Shown: positions 1 through 8,204, counted from the first letter of the stretch. The stretch: 64,000 bases of DNA from Williamsia serinedens (GCF_024171725.1 NZ_JAMTCG010000003.1:434001-498000); one strand, 5' to 3'. The notes: generated by a model from the letters alone, not told the origin. Made by a program: numbers and translations.

Positions 1-1
1 G

Positions 2-235
2 GACCCCGCTCACGCCGCGATCCGCGACGACCTCGCCGCGCGTCTGCGTGCCTGGCGGACCACGACCGGCGACGAACTCCTGGACGAGGCGACCGGCACC
101 GCGATCGCCGCGGAGTTCATGCGACGCCACCACGCCCAGCTCGACACCGATGCCGCACGGGAGAAGGCCCGCAGCCTGCCCTCGCGACGCCCCCTCGGCG
201 ACCAGCGTCAGCTCCGGCGCACCGAACGGGACTGA
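2..235 (+). CDS. C-terminal fragment of a probable sulfatase (cut by window edge)
   Basis: An open frame enters from the left edge and ends at a TGA, giving the last 77 residues of a protein. The visible part begins DPAHAAIRDDLAARLRAWRTT, a layout (DP, then a helix with L-x-x-x-L, then a W and a T before an acidic patch) typical of the very end of alkaline-phosphatase-fold sulfatases, where a short helix follows the substrate-side loops. The catalytic Cys/Ser-x-Pro-x-Arg motif would be outside the window, so enzyme type cannot be confirmed. A formylglycine-generating enzyme encoded at 8197-9078 could activate such a sulfatase. The family call is an inference from a short tail; the reading frame itself is secure by composition. 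Confidence 0.5.
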   Translation, partial: DPAHAAIRDDLAARLRAWRTTTGDELLDEATGTAIAAEFMRRHHAQLDTDAAREKARSLPSRRPLGDQRQLRRTERD

Positions 236-347
236 GCCGACCGCCCAGGCGGGTCGAGAGGTCGAGGACCGTCCCTGTCCGCGTTCGACGACACCCTCGT
301 GGAGAGCGACCCGGAGCCCACGGGTCGACGTACCCGAGGAGCCCGCC

Positions 348-1847
348 ATGTCCGTCCCCGCACCCACGCCGGCCCAGATCGTCGCCCTCGCCGAGGAACT
401 CGGATACCCCGCCGTCGCCGCCGCAGCCGACGACTACGCGGGGATGCTCGCCGGCATGCTCGGTGTGTACGACGCCGTCGAGGCGGTCCCCGAGCAGGTG
501 GACCCGGTACCGCGGACGGACGTCGCGTACCGCGTGCCCACGCCCGAGGAGGACCCGCACCACGCGTGGATGGTCCGTACATCGATCCCCGGCGCCTCGG
601 ATGGCCCGCTGTCCGGTCTCCGACTGGGGGTGAAGGACAGCATCATGGTGGCCGGGCTGCCGATGACGAACGGGTCGGACGTCCTCGCCGATTTCACACC
701 GACCCGGGACGCGACGGTGGTCTCCCGAGCGCTCGCGGCCGGCGCGGAGATCGTCGGGACGACCACCGCCGAGTACTTCTGCATGTCCGGCGGCAGCCAC
801 ACCTCCGCGACGGGCGTGGTGCACAACCCGAATCGCCGCGGGCACTCCGCGGCCGGGTCGTCGAGTGGCAGTGCCGTCGCCCTCGTGACCGGGGACGCCG
901 ACATCACCCTCGGATCCGATCAGGCCGGGTCGATCCGCATGCCCGCGTCCTGGTGTGGCGTCGTCGGCCTCAAACCCACCTACGGGCTCGTCCCCTGCAC
1001 CGGCGCCTCGCCGCTGGACGCCGTGTTCGACCACGTCGGCCCGATGAGCCGCACCGTCGCCGACAACGCCCGTTTCCTCGGCGTCATCGCCGGCCCCGAC
1101 GGCGTCGATCCCCGTCAGCGTGAGGTGCACGTCGGTGACTACCTCGCCGACATCGACGCCGGGGTCTCCGGTCTGCGGATCGGCGTTCTGCGTGAGGGGT
1201 TCGGTGGGCCCGAGGCCGAACCGGCGGTCGACGCGAGGGTGCGTTCCGCGGCGGACGCACTGCGCTCTCTCGGCGCGACGGTCGAGGACGTGTCGGTGCC
1301 GCTGCACGCCCTCGCCCCGGCGGTGTGGACGGCGATCGCGATCGAGGGAATGGCCGAGACCGTTCTACGCGACCAGGGGTTCGCGTTCGGCCGTCTCGAC
1401 CACTACCCGACGGACCTCATGGCGCACCTGTTCGACCGCCGCGGCGACGTCGGCGGCCGACCGGCGAACGTCGTCCTGTTCACCCTGGTCGGACGGTGGG
1501 TGGACCAGAACCACGGCCGCCTGAACTACGCACGCGCAGTCAACCGCGCCCGCACGGTGCGGGCGGCCTACGACGCGGTACTGCGCGACCACGACGCCCT
1601 GCTGATGCCGACGACACCGCAGACCGCGCGTCCACTCCCCGATCCCGCCGCAGGCCCGATGGCCGCGATCCAGGTATCGATCGAGATGTCCTCCAACGCA
1701 TGTCCGTTCGACATCACCCACCACCCGGCACTGAGCGTGCCCTGCGGTGAGGTCGACGGCCTGCCCGTCGGTCTGCAGATCGTCGGGCGTCACTTCGAGG
1801 AGGCGACGCTCTTCCGCGTCGGCCGGGCGGTCGAGACGACACGCTGA
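348..1847 (+). CDS. amidase, nitrile-hydratase-linked type
   Basis: A 499-residue amidase-signature enzyme that hydrolyses carboxamides to acids and ammonia. The Ser-cisSer-Lys triad is visible: Lys96 in LGVKDS, Ser171 in the AAGSSSGSAVAL loop and Ser195 in GSDQAGSIRMP. From memory, these numbers coincide with those reported for the Rhodococcus enantioselective amidases that work with nitrile hydratases, and the N-terminal helical region and C-terminal LSVPCGEVDGLPVGLQIVGRHF segment also match that subgroup. No nitrile hydratase or aldoxime dehydratase gene is in view, so substrate use is open. I take the ATG at 348; the same frame is open upstream to 48 but composition there belongs to the preceding gene. 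A hairpin lies downstream at 1967-1986. Confidence 0.9.
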   Translation: MSVPAPTPAQIVALAEELGYPAVAAAADDYAGMLAGMLGVYDAVEAVPEQVDPVPRTDVAYRVPTPEEDPHHAWMVRTSIPGASDGPLSGLRLGVKDSIMVAGLPMTNGSDVLADFTPTRDATVVSRALAAGAEIVGTTTAEYFCMSGGSHTSATGVVHNPNRRGHSAAGSSSGSAVALVTGDADITLGSDQAGSIRMPASWCGVVGLKPTYGLVPCTGASPLDAVFDHVGPMSRTVADNARFLGVIAGPDGVDPRQREVHVGDYLADIDAGVSGLRIGVLREGFGGPEAEPAVDARVRSAADALRSLGATVEDVSVPLHALAPAVWTAIAIEGMAETVLRDQGFAFGRLDHYPTDLMAHLFDRRGDVGGRPANVVLFTLVGRWVDQNHGRLNYARAVNRARTVRAAYDAVLRDHDALLMPTTPQTARPLPDPAAGPMAAIQVSIEMSSNACPFDITHHPALSVPCGEVDGLPVGLQIVGRHFEEATLFRVGRAVETTR

Positions 1848-1881
1848 CCCGGCACACACTCCCGCCGAAGTCGTTGTCTCG

Positions 1882-1986
1882 GTTCATGAACAAACATCTG
1901 TACGGAGAACACTCGCGCATGCGTTGTCTCGCAGATGGTTTCGGATCGTTGACGCCGGGAATCCAGGGTCGGCACCGACCGGTGCC
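1882..1986. repeat. palindromes and a direct repeat in the gap after the amidase
   Basis: The 177-bp gap between the amidase and the small membrane-protein gene holds a perfect 10-bp palindrome GTTCATGAAC (1882-1891), a 10-bp direct repeat CGTTGTCTCG (1872-1881 and 1922-1931) and two nested inverted repeats, GGTCGG-CA-CCGACC (1967-1980) and GGCACC-GACC-GGTGCC (1971-1986). The nested pair could act as an amidase terminator; the palindrome could be an operator for the downstream gene. No regulator can be named. Confidence 0.4.
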
Positions 1987-2024
1987 CCTCGATGACGAGG
2001 GTGTCGATCACACAGGAGACGATG

Positions 2025-2384
2025 ATGACGAGCAGCCACGATCCGGGCCTGCGGCCCAACCCGGTTCACCACGGCGAGCCCGCCGCACCCTTCCCGCCGG
2101 CCCCGGGACCGGGACACGACCAGAGGCCAGGCCCGCGCGACCTGCGCCAGCAGATCGAGACCAAGATCTCCACCAAGACGACCGAACTGATCGCCTACGT
2201 GGTCGCGGTGCTGGCCGTGATCATCACCGCGTCGGTCGTCGGCGGCGACAACGGCAGCCCCGACCCGTTCGGTGCGTCCGAGGCGCTGCGCTACATCACC
2301 TGGCTGACCATCGGGTACATGGTCGCGCGCGGGTTGGCGAAGTCGGGCAGTCCCGCGACGGGCGGGCACGACCGCCAGGGCTGA
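2025..2384 (+). CDS. small hypothetical membrane protein
   Basis: A 119-residue protein I do not recognise. The first ~45 residues are Pro/His/Gly-rich and probably cytosolic. Two hydrophobic stretches follow: one around LIAYVVAVLAVIITASVVGG and a weaker one around LRYITWLTIGYMVARGLA. The tail is short and polar. The start is chosen by the ribosome site: an AGGAG at 2014-2018 lies six bases before the ATG at 2025, better spaced than for the ATG at 2022; the upstream in-frame ATG at 1992 has none. It stands alone, convergent with the operon to its right, and a strong GC hairpin follows its stop. Phage-holin-like or envelope roles are both possible; nothing decides between them. Confidence 0.65.
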   Translation: MTSSHDPGLRPNPVHHGEPAAPFPPAPGPGHDQRPGPRDLRQQIETKISTKTTELIAYVVAVLAVIITASVVGGDNGSPDPFGASEALRYITWLTIGYMVARGLAKSGSPATGGHDRQG

Positions 2385-2389
2385 GCGCC

Positions 2390-2418
2390 GCGGCGCCTGC
2401 CCGCGGGGCAGGCGCCGC
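2390..2418. terminator. bidirectional GC-rich hairpin between convergent genes
   Basis: A perfect 13-bp inverted repeat (arms 2390-2402 and 2406-2418, loop GCG) sits five bases after the stop of the membrane-protein gene and 22 bases before the stop of the luciferase-like gene on the other strand. There is no T tract, as usual in actinobacteria. It probably serves both transcripts. Confidence 0.75.
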
Positions 2419-2440
2419 ACTCAGCCATGGTCGGGGCTCG

Positions 2441-3436
2441 TCACATCGCCTCGATCTTCGGCAGGATGTCGTTCTTCAGCCGCTTCATGTCGTCCATCGA
2501 CTTCTCGGTCGGGACGTCGGCGAACGGTGGCCACATGAGGAGCTTCGTCAGTCCCGCCTCGCGGTACCTCTTCAGCATGTCGGTCACCTGACGCTCCGAC
2601 CCGACGAGCAGGTTCGTCGCCTTGCCGGCAGGGGTGTCGTCCATGTCGACGTCGGTGATGACCGTCCAGATCATGCTGGCGATGTCCAGGTCGTCGACGG
2701 TCCGCGAGGTGTCGAGCGCGTCGAGTTCGGTGGCGATCCCGGCGCGCCAGTTCGCGATCTCCCCCGGCGAGTCCTGGATGCCGATCCACCCGTCGAGGCC
2801 GTACTTCGCGACCCGCTTCGCCGCACGCTTCGCGTCCTTCAGCCCGCTGAAGTACATCGGCGGGCGCGGCGACTGCAACGGCTTCATGCCGAACCCGCTC
2901 GGGCCGAAGTCGGCGAACTCACCGTGGTACTCGAAGACGTCGTTGGCCCAGATGCCCTGCAGGATCTCGATCGTCTCGCGCAGGTGCTGGTGACGTCGCG
3001 GGAAGATGTGACCCGCGCTCGCGGCGGCGAACTCCTCCGGCATCCAGCCGGATCCGAGAGCGACGTTCAGGCGGCCCTCGCTGAGGTGGTCGATGGTCGC
3101 GAGCTCGGCGGCGAGGACACCGGGCGCCCGGTACGGGGTGTCGATGATGCTCATGCCGATACGGACCTTCGACGTCTTCGCCGCGAGCCACGGGATCAGC
3201 GGGAACCCCTGCAGGAACTCCCCTCTCGACGACACGGGCAACTGCTTCGGCAGCTCGTGCATCATGCCGAACGCGTACTCCATCTCGGCGCGGTCCGACG
3301 ACTCCGGGACGATGACGCGGTCGAGGGTCCACACGGACTCGTACTCGAGTTCCTCGGCGAGGCGGGTCATGTCCTCGAGTTCGGCGACGGTGATCTTCTC
3401 GCGGAAGTTGGGCAGGTACAGGGCGAGTTCGAGCAT
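2441..3436 (-). CDS. luciferase-like (LLM class) F420-dependent oxidoreductase
   Basis: A 331-residue TIM-barrel oxidoreductase of the luciferase-like monooxygenase superfamily. It opens with the typical first strand LELALYLPNF; the stretches AAELATIDHLSEGRLNVALGSGW and the PPMYFSGLKDAKRAAKRVAKYG region are standard core segments around the cofactor and phosphate sites. In mycolic-acid actinobacteria most such proteins use F420 rather than FMN, so this is the preferred reading. The ATG at 3436 is preceded by a clear GGAGGA. It is the last gene of a three-gene operon (SDR, acyl-CoA synthetase, this gene; 26-bp gap), so a redox step in breaking down a CoA-activated acid is likely. The substrate is unknown. 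Confidence 0.85.
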   Translation of the reverse strand: MLELALYLPNFREKITVAELEDMTRLAEELEYESVWTLDRVIVPESSDRAEMEYAFGMMHELPKQLPVSSRGEFLQGFPLIPWLAAKTSKVRIGMSIIDTPYRAPGVLAAELATIDHLSEGRLNVALGSGWMPEEFAAASAGHIFPRRHQHLRETIEILQGIWANDVFEYHGEFADFGPSGFGMKPLQSPRPPMYFSGLKDAKRAAKRVAKYGLDGWIGIQDSPGEIANWRAGIATELDALDTSRTVDDLDIASMIWTVITDVDMDDTPAGKATNLLVGSERQVTDMLKRYREAGLTKLLMWPPFADVPTEKSMDDMKRLKNDILPKIEAM

Positions 3437-3462
3437 GGTGTCCTCCTCGGTGGACGAGCGGT

Positions 3463-4995
3463 TCAGTGCTGGACGAGCGCGGTGCGGATGTCGGTCTTGA
3501 GGACCTTCCCGACGGTCGAGCGGGGGAGGTCGGGCCAGACCTCGATCTGCTTGGGCGCCTTGACCGACCCGATGCGGGCCTTGACGAAGTCGATCAGTTC
3601 GCCGGGGGTCGCCGTCGCCCCGTCGTGGAGAAGGACGACGGCCGTGACCTTCTCGCCCCACTTGTCGTCGGGCAGCCCGACGACGGCGCAGTCGCGGACG
3701 GCGGCATGCGCCATCAGCGCCTGCTCCACCTCGGCGGAGTACACGTTGAAGCCGCCGGTGATGATCATGTCCTTGGCGCGGTCGACGATGAAGAGCAGTC
3801 CGTCGCCGTCGAGGTATCCGATGTCCCCGGTGTGGTGCCACCCGTGGGCTGACGCCTCTGCTGTCGCCGTGGGGTTCTTGTAGTAGCCGGCCATCACCAG
3901 CGGACCCCGGACACAGACCTCGCCGCGCTCGCCGGTCGGGACCGGCCTGCCGTCCTCGCCGAGGATCGCCACCGTCACCAGTGGTGACGGGAATCCCGCG
4001 GAGGCGAGCCGTGTCTCGTCGACCCGCCCGTCCGCCGACCGGTGCTCGTCGGGGGCGAGGGTCGAGATCATCATCGGCGCCTCGGACTGGCCGAACAGTT
4101 GAGCCATCGGACCGATGCGGTCCAGCGCCTCGGCGAGGCGGCTCGTCGAGATGGGCGCCGCCCCGTACCAGAAGCACTGCAGCGACGACAGATCCGCGGT
4201 GTCGAGCGTCTCGTGCGCCAGCACCATGTAGATGAGCGTCGGCGGCAGGAAGGTGTGGGTGATGCCGTGGCGGTCGACGAGAGCGATGAACTCGGCGACG
4301 TCGGGGTGGTCCATCACGACGATCTCGCCGCCGAGCGCCATGATCGGGAAGCACAGCACCCCCGCCGCGTGGGTGAGCGGCGCGAGCGCCAGGTACCGCG
4401 GCCGTCCCCGGAACGGGTAGCGCATCAACACGATCGACGACATCGTCTGCAGGTTGCGGTCGGTGAGCATCACCCCTTTGGGCCGACCCGTCGTGCCGCC
4501 CGTCCCCACGAGCGCGACGACGTCGTCGACCGGCGCCGCGTCGACCTGGTCGTCACCGGAGGCGCCCGCGACCCAGTCGTCGAAACCCGTTGCGTGCCCG
4601 CTTCCCTCACCGAGACGCACCAGCGTGGTCAGCCGAGGCAGGCCGGGCGCGATCTCGGTGACGAGGTCGTCGAACGCCGGCTGGAACAGCAGCGTGGTGC
4701 AGTCGAAGAGGTCGAGCAGATCGGCGTTCTCCTGCGCGGCGTTGCGGGGATTGATCGGACACCACACCGCACCGGCGCGGGCGATGCCGAACACGCACGC
4801 GAACGACCTGGGGTGGTTGGCGGAGAGGATCCCGACCTTGTCGCCCGGCCGCACCCCCGACCGCCGCAACGCGGCGGCCACGGCGTGGGACAGGGCGACG
4901 ACGTCGCCGTAGCTCAACGATTCACCGTTCAGCGTCAGGCACGGTGCGTCGGGACCGAGGGACGCCCCCTTGTCGAGGTAGAAGGCCAGGGTCAC
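3463..4995 (-). CDS. acyl-CoA synthetase (AMP-binding, fatty-acid/aryl acid--CoA ligase)
   Basis: A 510-residue ANL-superfamily ligase that makes an acyl-AMP and then an acyl-CoA. The phosphate loop VGTGGTTGRPKG, the aromatic/adenine region YGAAPISTSRL, the LFGQSEAP motif, the hinge-region motif GWHHTGDIGYLDGDG and the C-terminal catalytic lysine in RSTVGKVLKTD are all present, so it should be active. The GTG at 4995 is chosen because a GGGAG lies about six bases upstream; the frame stays open further up but runs into the SDR gene. It is 37 bp after the SDR stop and 26 bp before the luciferase-like gene, forming one operon under the palindromic operator at 5930-5965. Confidence 0.9.
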   Translation of the reverse strand: MTLAFYLDKGASLGPDAPCLTLNGESLSYGDVVALSHAVAAALRRSGVRPGDKVGILSANHPRSFACVFGIARAGAVWCPINPRNAAQENADLLDLFDCTTLLFQPAFDDLVTEIAPGLPRLTTLVRLGEGSGHATGFDDWVAGASGDDQVDAAPVDDVVALVGTGGTTGRPKGVMLTDRNLQTMSSIVLMRYPFRGRPRYLALAPLTHAAGVLCFPIMALGGEIVVMDHPDVAEFIALVDRHGITHTFLPPTLIYMVLAHETLDTADLSSLQCFWYGAAPISTSRLAEALDRIGPMAQLFGQSEAPMMISTLAPDEHRSADGRVDETRLASAGFPSPLVTVAILGEDGRPVPTGERGEVCVRGPLVMAGYYKNPTATAEASAHGWHHTGDIGYLDGDGLLFIVDRAKDMIITGGFNVYSAEVEQALMAHAAVRDCAVVGLPDDKWGEKVTAVVLLHDGATATPGELIDFVKARIGSVKAPKQIEVWPDLPRSTVGKVLKTDIRTALVQH

Positions 4996-5032
4996 CGGCG
5001 CTCCCGCACTCGAGGCGACGACGGACGCGAGC

Positions 5033-5836
5033 TCACATCCCCATCCCGCCATCGACGGGCAGACCCGCACCGGTGATGAACTTCGCGGCGTCCGACGACA
5101 GGAACACCACGGCGTCGGCCATGTCGTCGACCTGGCCGAGGCGTCCCAGCGGGGTGAGTTCCGCGACCGCACCGGCCGCGGCCTCCGGTGACTCGAAGAG
5201 GCCGAGTCCCGCGGTCTCCACGGCGAGCTTGTTGCCCATCGCGGTCGGGGTCAGGCCGGGATAGATGCAGTTGATGCGCACGCCGTAGCCGAGCTTCCCG
5301 GACTCGGCCGCGGCCACGCGCGTGAGACGGTCGATGGCGGACTTCGACGCCGAGTACAGCGCGATGCCGGGGAAGGCGATGGTCGCGGCGACCGACGCGA
5401 TGTTCACCACCGCGCCACCGGTGCCGGCCGCCCCGCCCGGTCGCATCGTGCGGAAGGCGTGCTTGATGCCGAGCGCCGTGCCGAGCACGTTCACCGACAA
5501 CAGCGTCGACGCGGCGTCGGCGTCGAAGTCGATCAGCAGGTCGGTCACCTCGACACCGGCGTTGTTCACGACGATGTCGAGACCGCCGAGCGCGGACACC
5601 GCCGCCGACGTCGCCGACTCCCACTCCGCGTCCTCGCGCACGTCGAGGTGGACGTACTCCGCGGTGACGCCGGAGGACCGCAGCTTCTCGACGGTCTCCT
5701 GCCCGAGGTCGTCGTTGATGTCGGCGACAGCCACGGCCGCCCCGGCCTGCGCCAACGCCTCCGCCATACCGGCGCCGAGACCCTGTGCACCGCCGGTGAC
5801 CAGCGCCTTTCGGCCGGAGAGGTCGTAACTCGTCAT
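5033..5836 (-). CDS. short-chain dehydrogenase/reductase
   Basis: A 267-residue classical SDR, first gene of the operon. The Rossmann nucleotide motif TGGAQGLG is at residues 14-21, NNAG follows in the middle, and the catalytic Ser...YSASK set is in NIASVAATIAFPGIALYSASK. The C-terminal FLSSDAAKFITGAGLPVDGGMGM is the usual SDR ending. An acidic residue in VADIND after the second strand favours NAD over NADP. The ATG at 5836 is preceded by GGAAGGG. Together with the acyl-CoA synthetase and the luciferase-like enzyme it suggests oxidation of an alcohol or hydroxyacyl intermediate of an unknown carbon source. Confidence 0.9.
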   Translation of the reverse strand: MTSYDLSGRKALVTGGAQGLGAGMAEALAQAGAAVAVADINDDLGQETVEKLRSSGVTAEYVHLDVREDAEWESATSAAVSALGGLDIVVNNAGVEVTDLLIDFDADAASTLLSVNVLGTALGIKHAFRTMRPGGAAGTGGAVVNIASVAATIAFPGIALYSASKSAIDRLTRVAAAESGKLGYGVRINCIYPGLTPTAMGNKLAVETAGLGLFESPEAAAGAVAELTPLGRLGQVDDMADAVVFLSSDAAKFITGAGLPVDGGMGM

Positions 5837-5913
5837 GGAACTGCCCTTCCCTGGACGGACCGTGTCCGGTGATGAGGCCGCGGACACAGTCGCTATTGAG
5901 TGCGATCGGGATC

Positions 5914-5965
5914 ACAGTAGGAACGGTCTTTGACAGGTGTCAAGGATTCTTGGGACACCTGTCAA
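5914..5965 (-). promoter_or_regulatory. promoter and paired TetR-type operator for the SDR operon
   Basis: Two mutually inverted 12-bp arms, TTGACAGGTGTC (5930-5941) and GACACCTGTCAA (5954-5965), are perfect complements 12 bp apart. The left site is itself a dyad (TTGACA-GG-TGTCAA, 5930-5943), so two operator copies may be present. On the minus strand the left dyad supplies a TTGACA -35 (5943-5938), followed after 18 bp by TACTGT as -10 (5919-5914). A bound repressor would cover the -35 box. The adjacent divergent TetR gene is the natural candidate to bind here. Confidence 0.75.
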
Positions 5966-6038
5966 GCTTTCTCTGGCCGACTGTCCAGCACGGCACGATG
6001 CGTGTGCCCGAGATGCACGTCAGACCCGGTTCGGGCCG

Positions 6039-6044
6039 TACACT
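6039..6044 (+). promoter_or_regulatory. -10 element of a leaderless TetR transcript
   Basis: TACACT lies six bases before the ATG of the TetR gene, so transcription should start at or next to the start codon. No ribosome binding site is present, consistent with leaderless translation. Confidence 0.55.
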
Positions 6045-6050
6045 CGGCCG

Positions 6051-6671
6051 ATGACCACCGCCACGCGACCCGATGCGCGATCGGGTCTGCGCGGCCCGGA
6101 CAAGTTCGCCGCCCGTCGCCGCGAACTCGCCACCGCCACGCTCGTGACGCTCGCCGAGCTGGGCTATGCACGCACGAGCCTCCGCGAGATCGCGCAGAAC
6201 TCCGCGTTCTCCCACGGCGTCTTGCACTACTACTTCCGCGACAAGCTCGACCTCGTCGCCGAGGCGGTGCGCATCTTCGAGGACATGTGCGTCACCCGCT
6301 ACGACGAGGCGGTCGCGACCTCGACGACGGCCGAACAGCTCCGCCACGAGTTCTCGACGATGTTCGTCGCGACCCTGCGGTCGGACTCCGCGCTGCACCG
6401 GCTCTGGTACGACCTGCGGAACCAGACGCGCTACGAGGCTTCGCTGCGGGACGAGGTCAGCGAGATCGAGTCTCGCCGGACCGACATGATCTGGAAGGTC
6501 GTGAGCCGCTACTGCGAACTGCGCGGCGAGCCCGCGCGGGTGTCGCGGCATCTGGTGTACCTCACCCTCGACGGCATCTTCCAGCAGGGTCTCGACCGCC
6601 TCCTCGACGGATCCGATCCCGAGTTGACGCACGCGCGAGCACTTCTCGACGAGGCGTTCGACGCCATCTGA
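6051..6671 (+). CDS. TetR family transcriptional regulator
   Basis: A 206-residue TetR regulator. Residues ~25-70 form the DNA-binding domain, with the helix-turn-helix TSLREIAQNSAFSHGVLHYYFRDKLDLV closely following the family pattern (helix, S/T-x-x-x-I-A, turn, YYHF-like segment). The rest is the ligand-binding and dimerisation domain, which does not reveal a ligand. The ATG at 6051 is preferred because upstream in-frame ATG codons lie inside the operator region. It is divergent from the SDR / acyl-CoA synthetase / luciferase-like operon, with a paired palindrome between them, so it very likely represses that operon and may be relieved by an acyl-CoA or pathway substrate. Confidence 0.85.
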   Translation: MTTATRPDARSGLRGPDKFAARRRELATATLVTLAELGYARTSLREIAQNSAFSHGVLHYYFRDKLDLVAEAVRIFEDMCVTRYDEAVATSTTAEQLRHEFSTMFVATLRSDSALHRLWYDLRNQTRYEASLRDEVSEIESRRTDMIWKVVSRYCELRGEPARVSRHLVYLTLDGIFQQGLDRLLDGSDPELTHARALLDEAFDAI

Positions 6672-6742
6672 CGTCTCACACGGCGCGAGACCACTCGCGC
6701 GAACGCCGACATTGCCGTGTATGGGCGATTGAGTGTGGTGAA

Positions 6743-7939
6743 GTGACTTCTCGCCGTTGTCCCCGTCGTGCCCTCGCCACCGCACTCGGTGCCGTCATCG
6801 CCGTCGGGGGTGCGCTCGTGTCGGGAATCGCGCCGGCGCAAGCGGCTCCGGCACTCGCGGTGAGCACCGTGGCCTCCGGTCTCGACAAACCGTGGGACGT
6901 CGAGGTCGCGCCCGACGGCACACTGATCACCGGCGAGCGCAGCGGACGATTCGTCGCGGTCCGCCCCGGTGGCGCGACGCAGACCGTGCGCGCCGACGAG
7001 TCGCGGCTGTTCGTCACCAACGAGGCCGGGCTCATGGGGCTGGCCCTCGACCGCGACTTCTCGTCCAACCGGACTCTCTACTCGTGCCAGGCGGAGAAGA
7101 CGTCCGACGCCGCGGTGGGGACCGGATCCCTCGGCAACGTCCCCGTACCGTTCCCCAACACGGGACAGGAGATCCGCGTCGTCGCATGGCGTGTCGCCGA
7201 CGACTGGTCGTCGATGACCCGGTCTCGGACGGTGCTCGGTGGCATCCCCGTGAACTCCGGTGGGCGCCACGCCGGCTGCGGGCTCACCACCGACGCCGAC
7301 GGCACACTCTGGGTCGGGACCGGTGACAACGCGGTGCCGTCGTACCCGCAGAGCCGGACCTCCCTGGGCGGCAAGGTCCTGCACATCACCACCGCCGGCA
7401 CGCCGGCGGGCGGCACGATCCCCGGCACACCGATCTACTCCCTCGGGCACCGCAACGTGCAGGGCATCGCGATCCAGCCGGTCACCGGTCGCGTCTACTC
7501 CATCGAGCAGGGGACATCCCGCGACGACGAGCTCAACCTCCTGCAACCGGGCGGCAACTACGGCTACCGCCCGGATCGCACGCCCGGGATCTACGACGAG
7601 TCCGTCCCCATGACCGACCCGTCGCGGGTTCCCGGGGCGATCGGCGCAGTGTGGTCGTCGGGGGCTCCCACGCTCGCGACGCCGGCGCTGACCTTCCTCC
7701 CCACCGACGGATGGGGCGACCTGTCCGGCGCGGTCGTGATCGCGACACAGCAGGGCAGGCGACTCGTCATGCTGCGGCTGTCCGAGGACGGGCGGGCGAC
7801 CACGGCGCGCACCGACACTCTCGCGGGCACATACGGCCGACTGCGCGGGCTCGGCGTCGACCGCGACGGGTCGCTGCTCGTGACCACAGACAACGGAGGC
7901 GGCGCCGACCGCATCCTGCGCGTCCGACCCGGCGCCTGA
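6743..7939 (+). CDS. secreted PQQ-type sorbosone/glucose dehydrogenase-like protein
   Basis: A 398-residue six-bladed beta-propeller of the soluble glucose/sorbosone dehydrogenase family. A Sec signal peptide is clear (Arg-rich start, hydrophobic core, cleavage after AQA near residue 35). Family landmarks appear in order: GLDKPWDVEVAPDG, GLMGLALDRDF, GGRHAGCGL, VGTGDN, SLGHRNVQGIAI and DDELNLLQPGGNYGYR. The known members bind PQQ and Ca and oxidise sugars outside the membrane. No pqq genes are in the window, so cofactor supply is unknown, and some family members are not PQQ enzymes. The GTG start at 6743 has only a weak ribosome site. The gene is convergent with the FGE gene across a repeat array. 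Confidence 0.8.
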   Translation: MTSRRCPRRALATALGAVIAVGGALVSGIAPAQAAPALAVSTVASGLDKPWDVEVAPDGTLITGERSGRFVAVRPGGATQTVRADESRLFVTNEAGLMGLALDRDFSSNRTLYSCQAEKTSDAAVGTGSLGNVPVPFPNTGQEIRVVAWRVADDWSSMTRSRTVLGGIPVNSGGRHAGCGLTTDADGTLWVGTGDNAVPSYPQSRTSLGGKVLHITTAGTPAGGTIPGTPIYSLGHRNVQGIAIQPVTGRVYSIEQGTSRDDELNLLQPGGNYGYRPDRTPGIYDESVPMTDPSRVPGAIGAVWSSGAPTLATPALTFLPTDGWGDLSGAVVIATQQGRRLVMLRLSEDGRATTARTDTLAGTYGRLRGLGVDRDGSLLVTTDNGGGADRILRVRPGA

Positions 7940-7986
7940 CGCCCGGTCGGGCTCCACCCGCGATGTCCTGACACACCCGGCGCTGT

Positions 7987-8204
7987 CGCTCCACGTGCGA
8001 TGCGAACGCTCCAGTTTCATGCCGGACGCTCCACGTGTGGTGTGGACGCTCCGGTCACAGGGTCCCCATCGTGAGACGCTCCACATGTTCGAGGACGCTC
8101 CCGATATATCCGGAGCGTCCTCGAATTCGTGGAGCGGGAACCCCAGAAGTGGAGCGCGAGCCCCAGAAGAGGAGCGGGAACCCTGTAAGTGGAGCGTCAA
8201 CCCC
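7987..8204. repeat. mirror-image array of 20-bp repeats at a convergent junction
   Basis: The left half has CGCTCC starts at 7987, 8007, 8027, 8047, 8077 and 8096; the right half has the complement GGAGCG at 8112, 8131, 8151, 8171 and 8191. Spacing is 20 bp except next to the centre, where it is 19 bp on both sides, and one 30-bp step on the left. The right-hand units share a longer sequence, GTGGAGCGGGAACCCCAGAA and variants. The stop codon of the FGE gene (8197-8199) lies inside the last unit. Sequence reads as a two-armed array around one axis near 8106. Confidence 0.9.
8077..8136. terminator. long hairpin at the centre of the repeat array
   Basis: A perfect 14-bp stem (8088-8101 with 8112-8125, loop of 10 bases rich in A/T) is extended, after a three-base bulge on each side, by a further 8-bp stem (CGCTCCAC 8077-8084 with GTGGAGCG 8129-8136). 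It is symmetric, so it can form in transcripts from either direction. It is the likely terminator for both convergent genes. Confidence 0.75.

Noticed and set aside
117-1307. Antisense frame to the amidase gene
   Set aside because: No recognisable motif; His/Arg/Gly-rich shadow translation.
348-1847. Nitrile-degradation cluster around the amidase
   Set aside because: No nitrile hydratase, nitrilase or aldoxime dehydratase gene follows; neighbours are unrelated.
7987-8204. CRISPR array
   Set aside because: Repeats are 20 bp head-to-tail with no unique spacers of constant length, switch orientation at the centre, and no cas genes are present.
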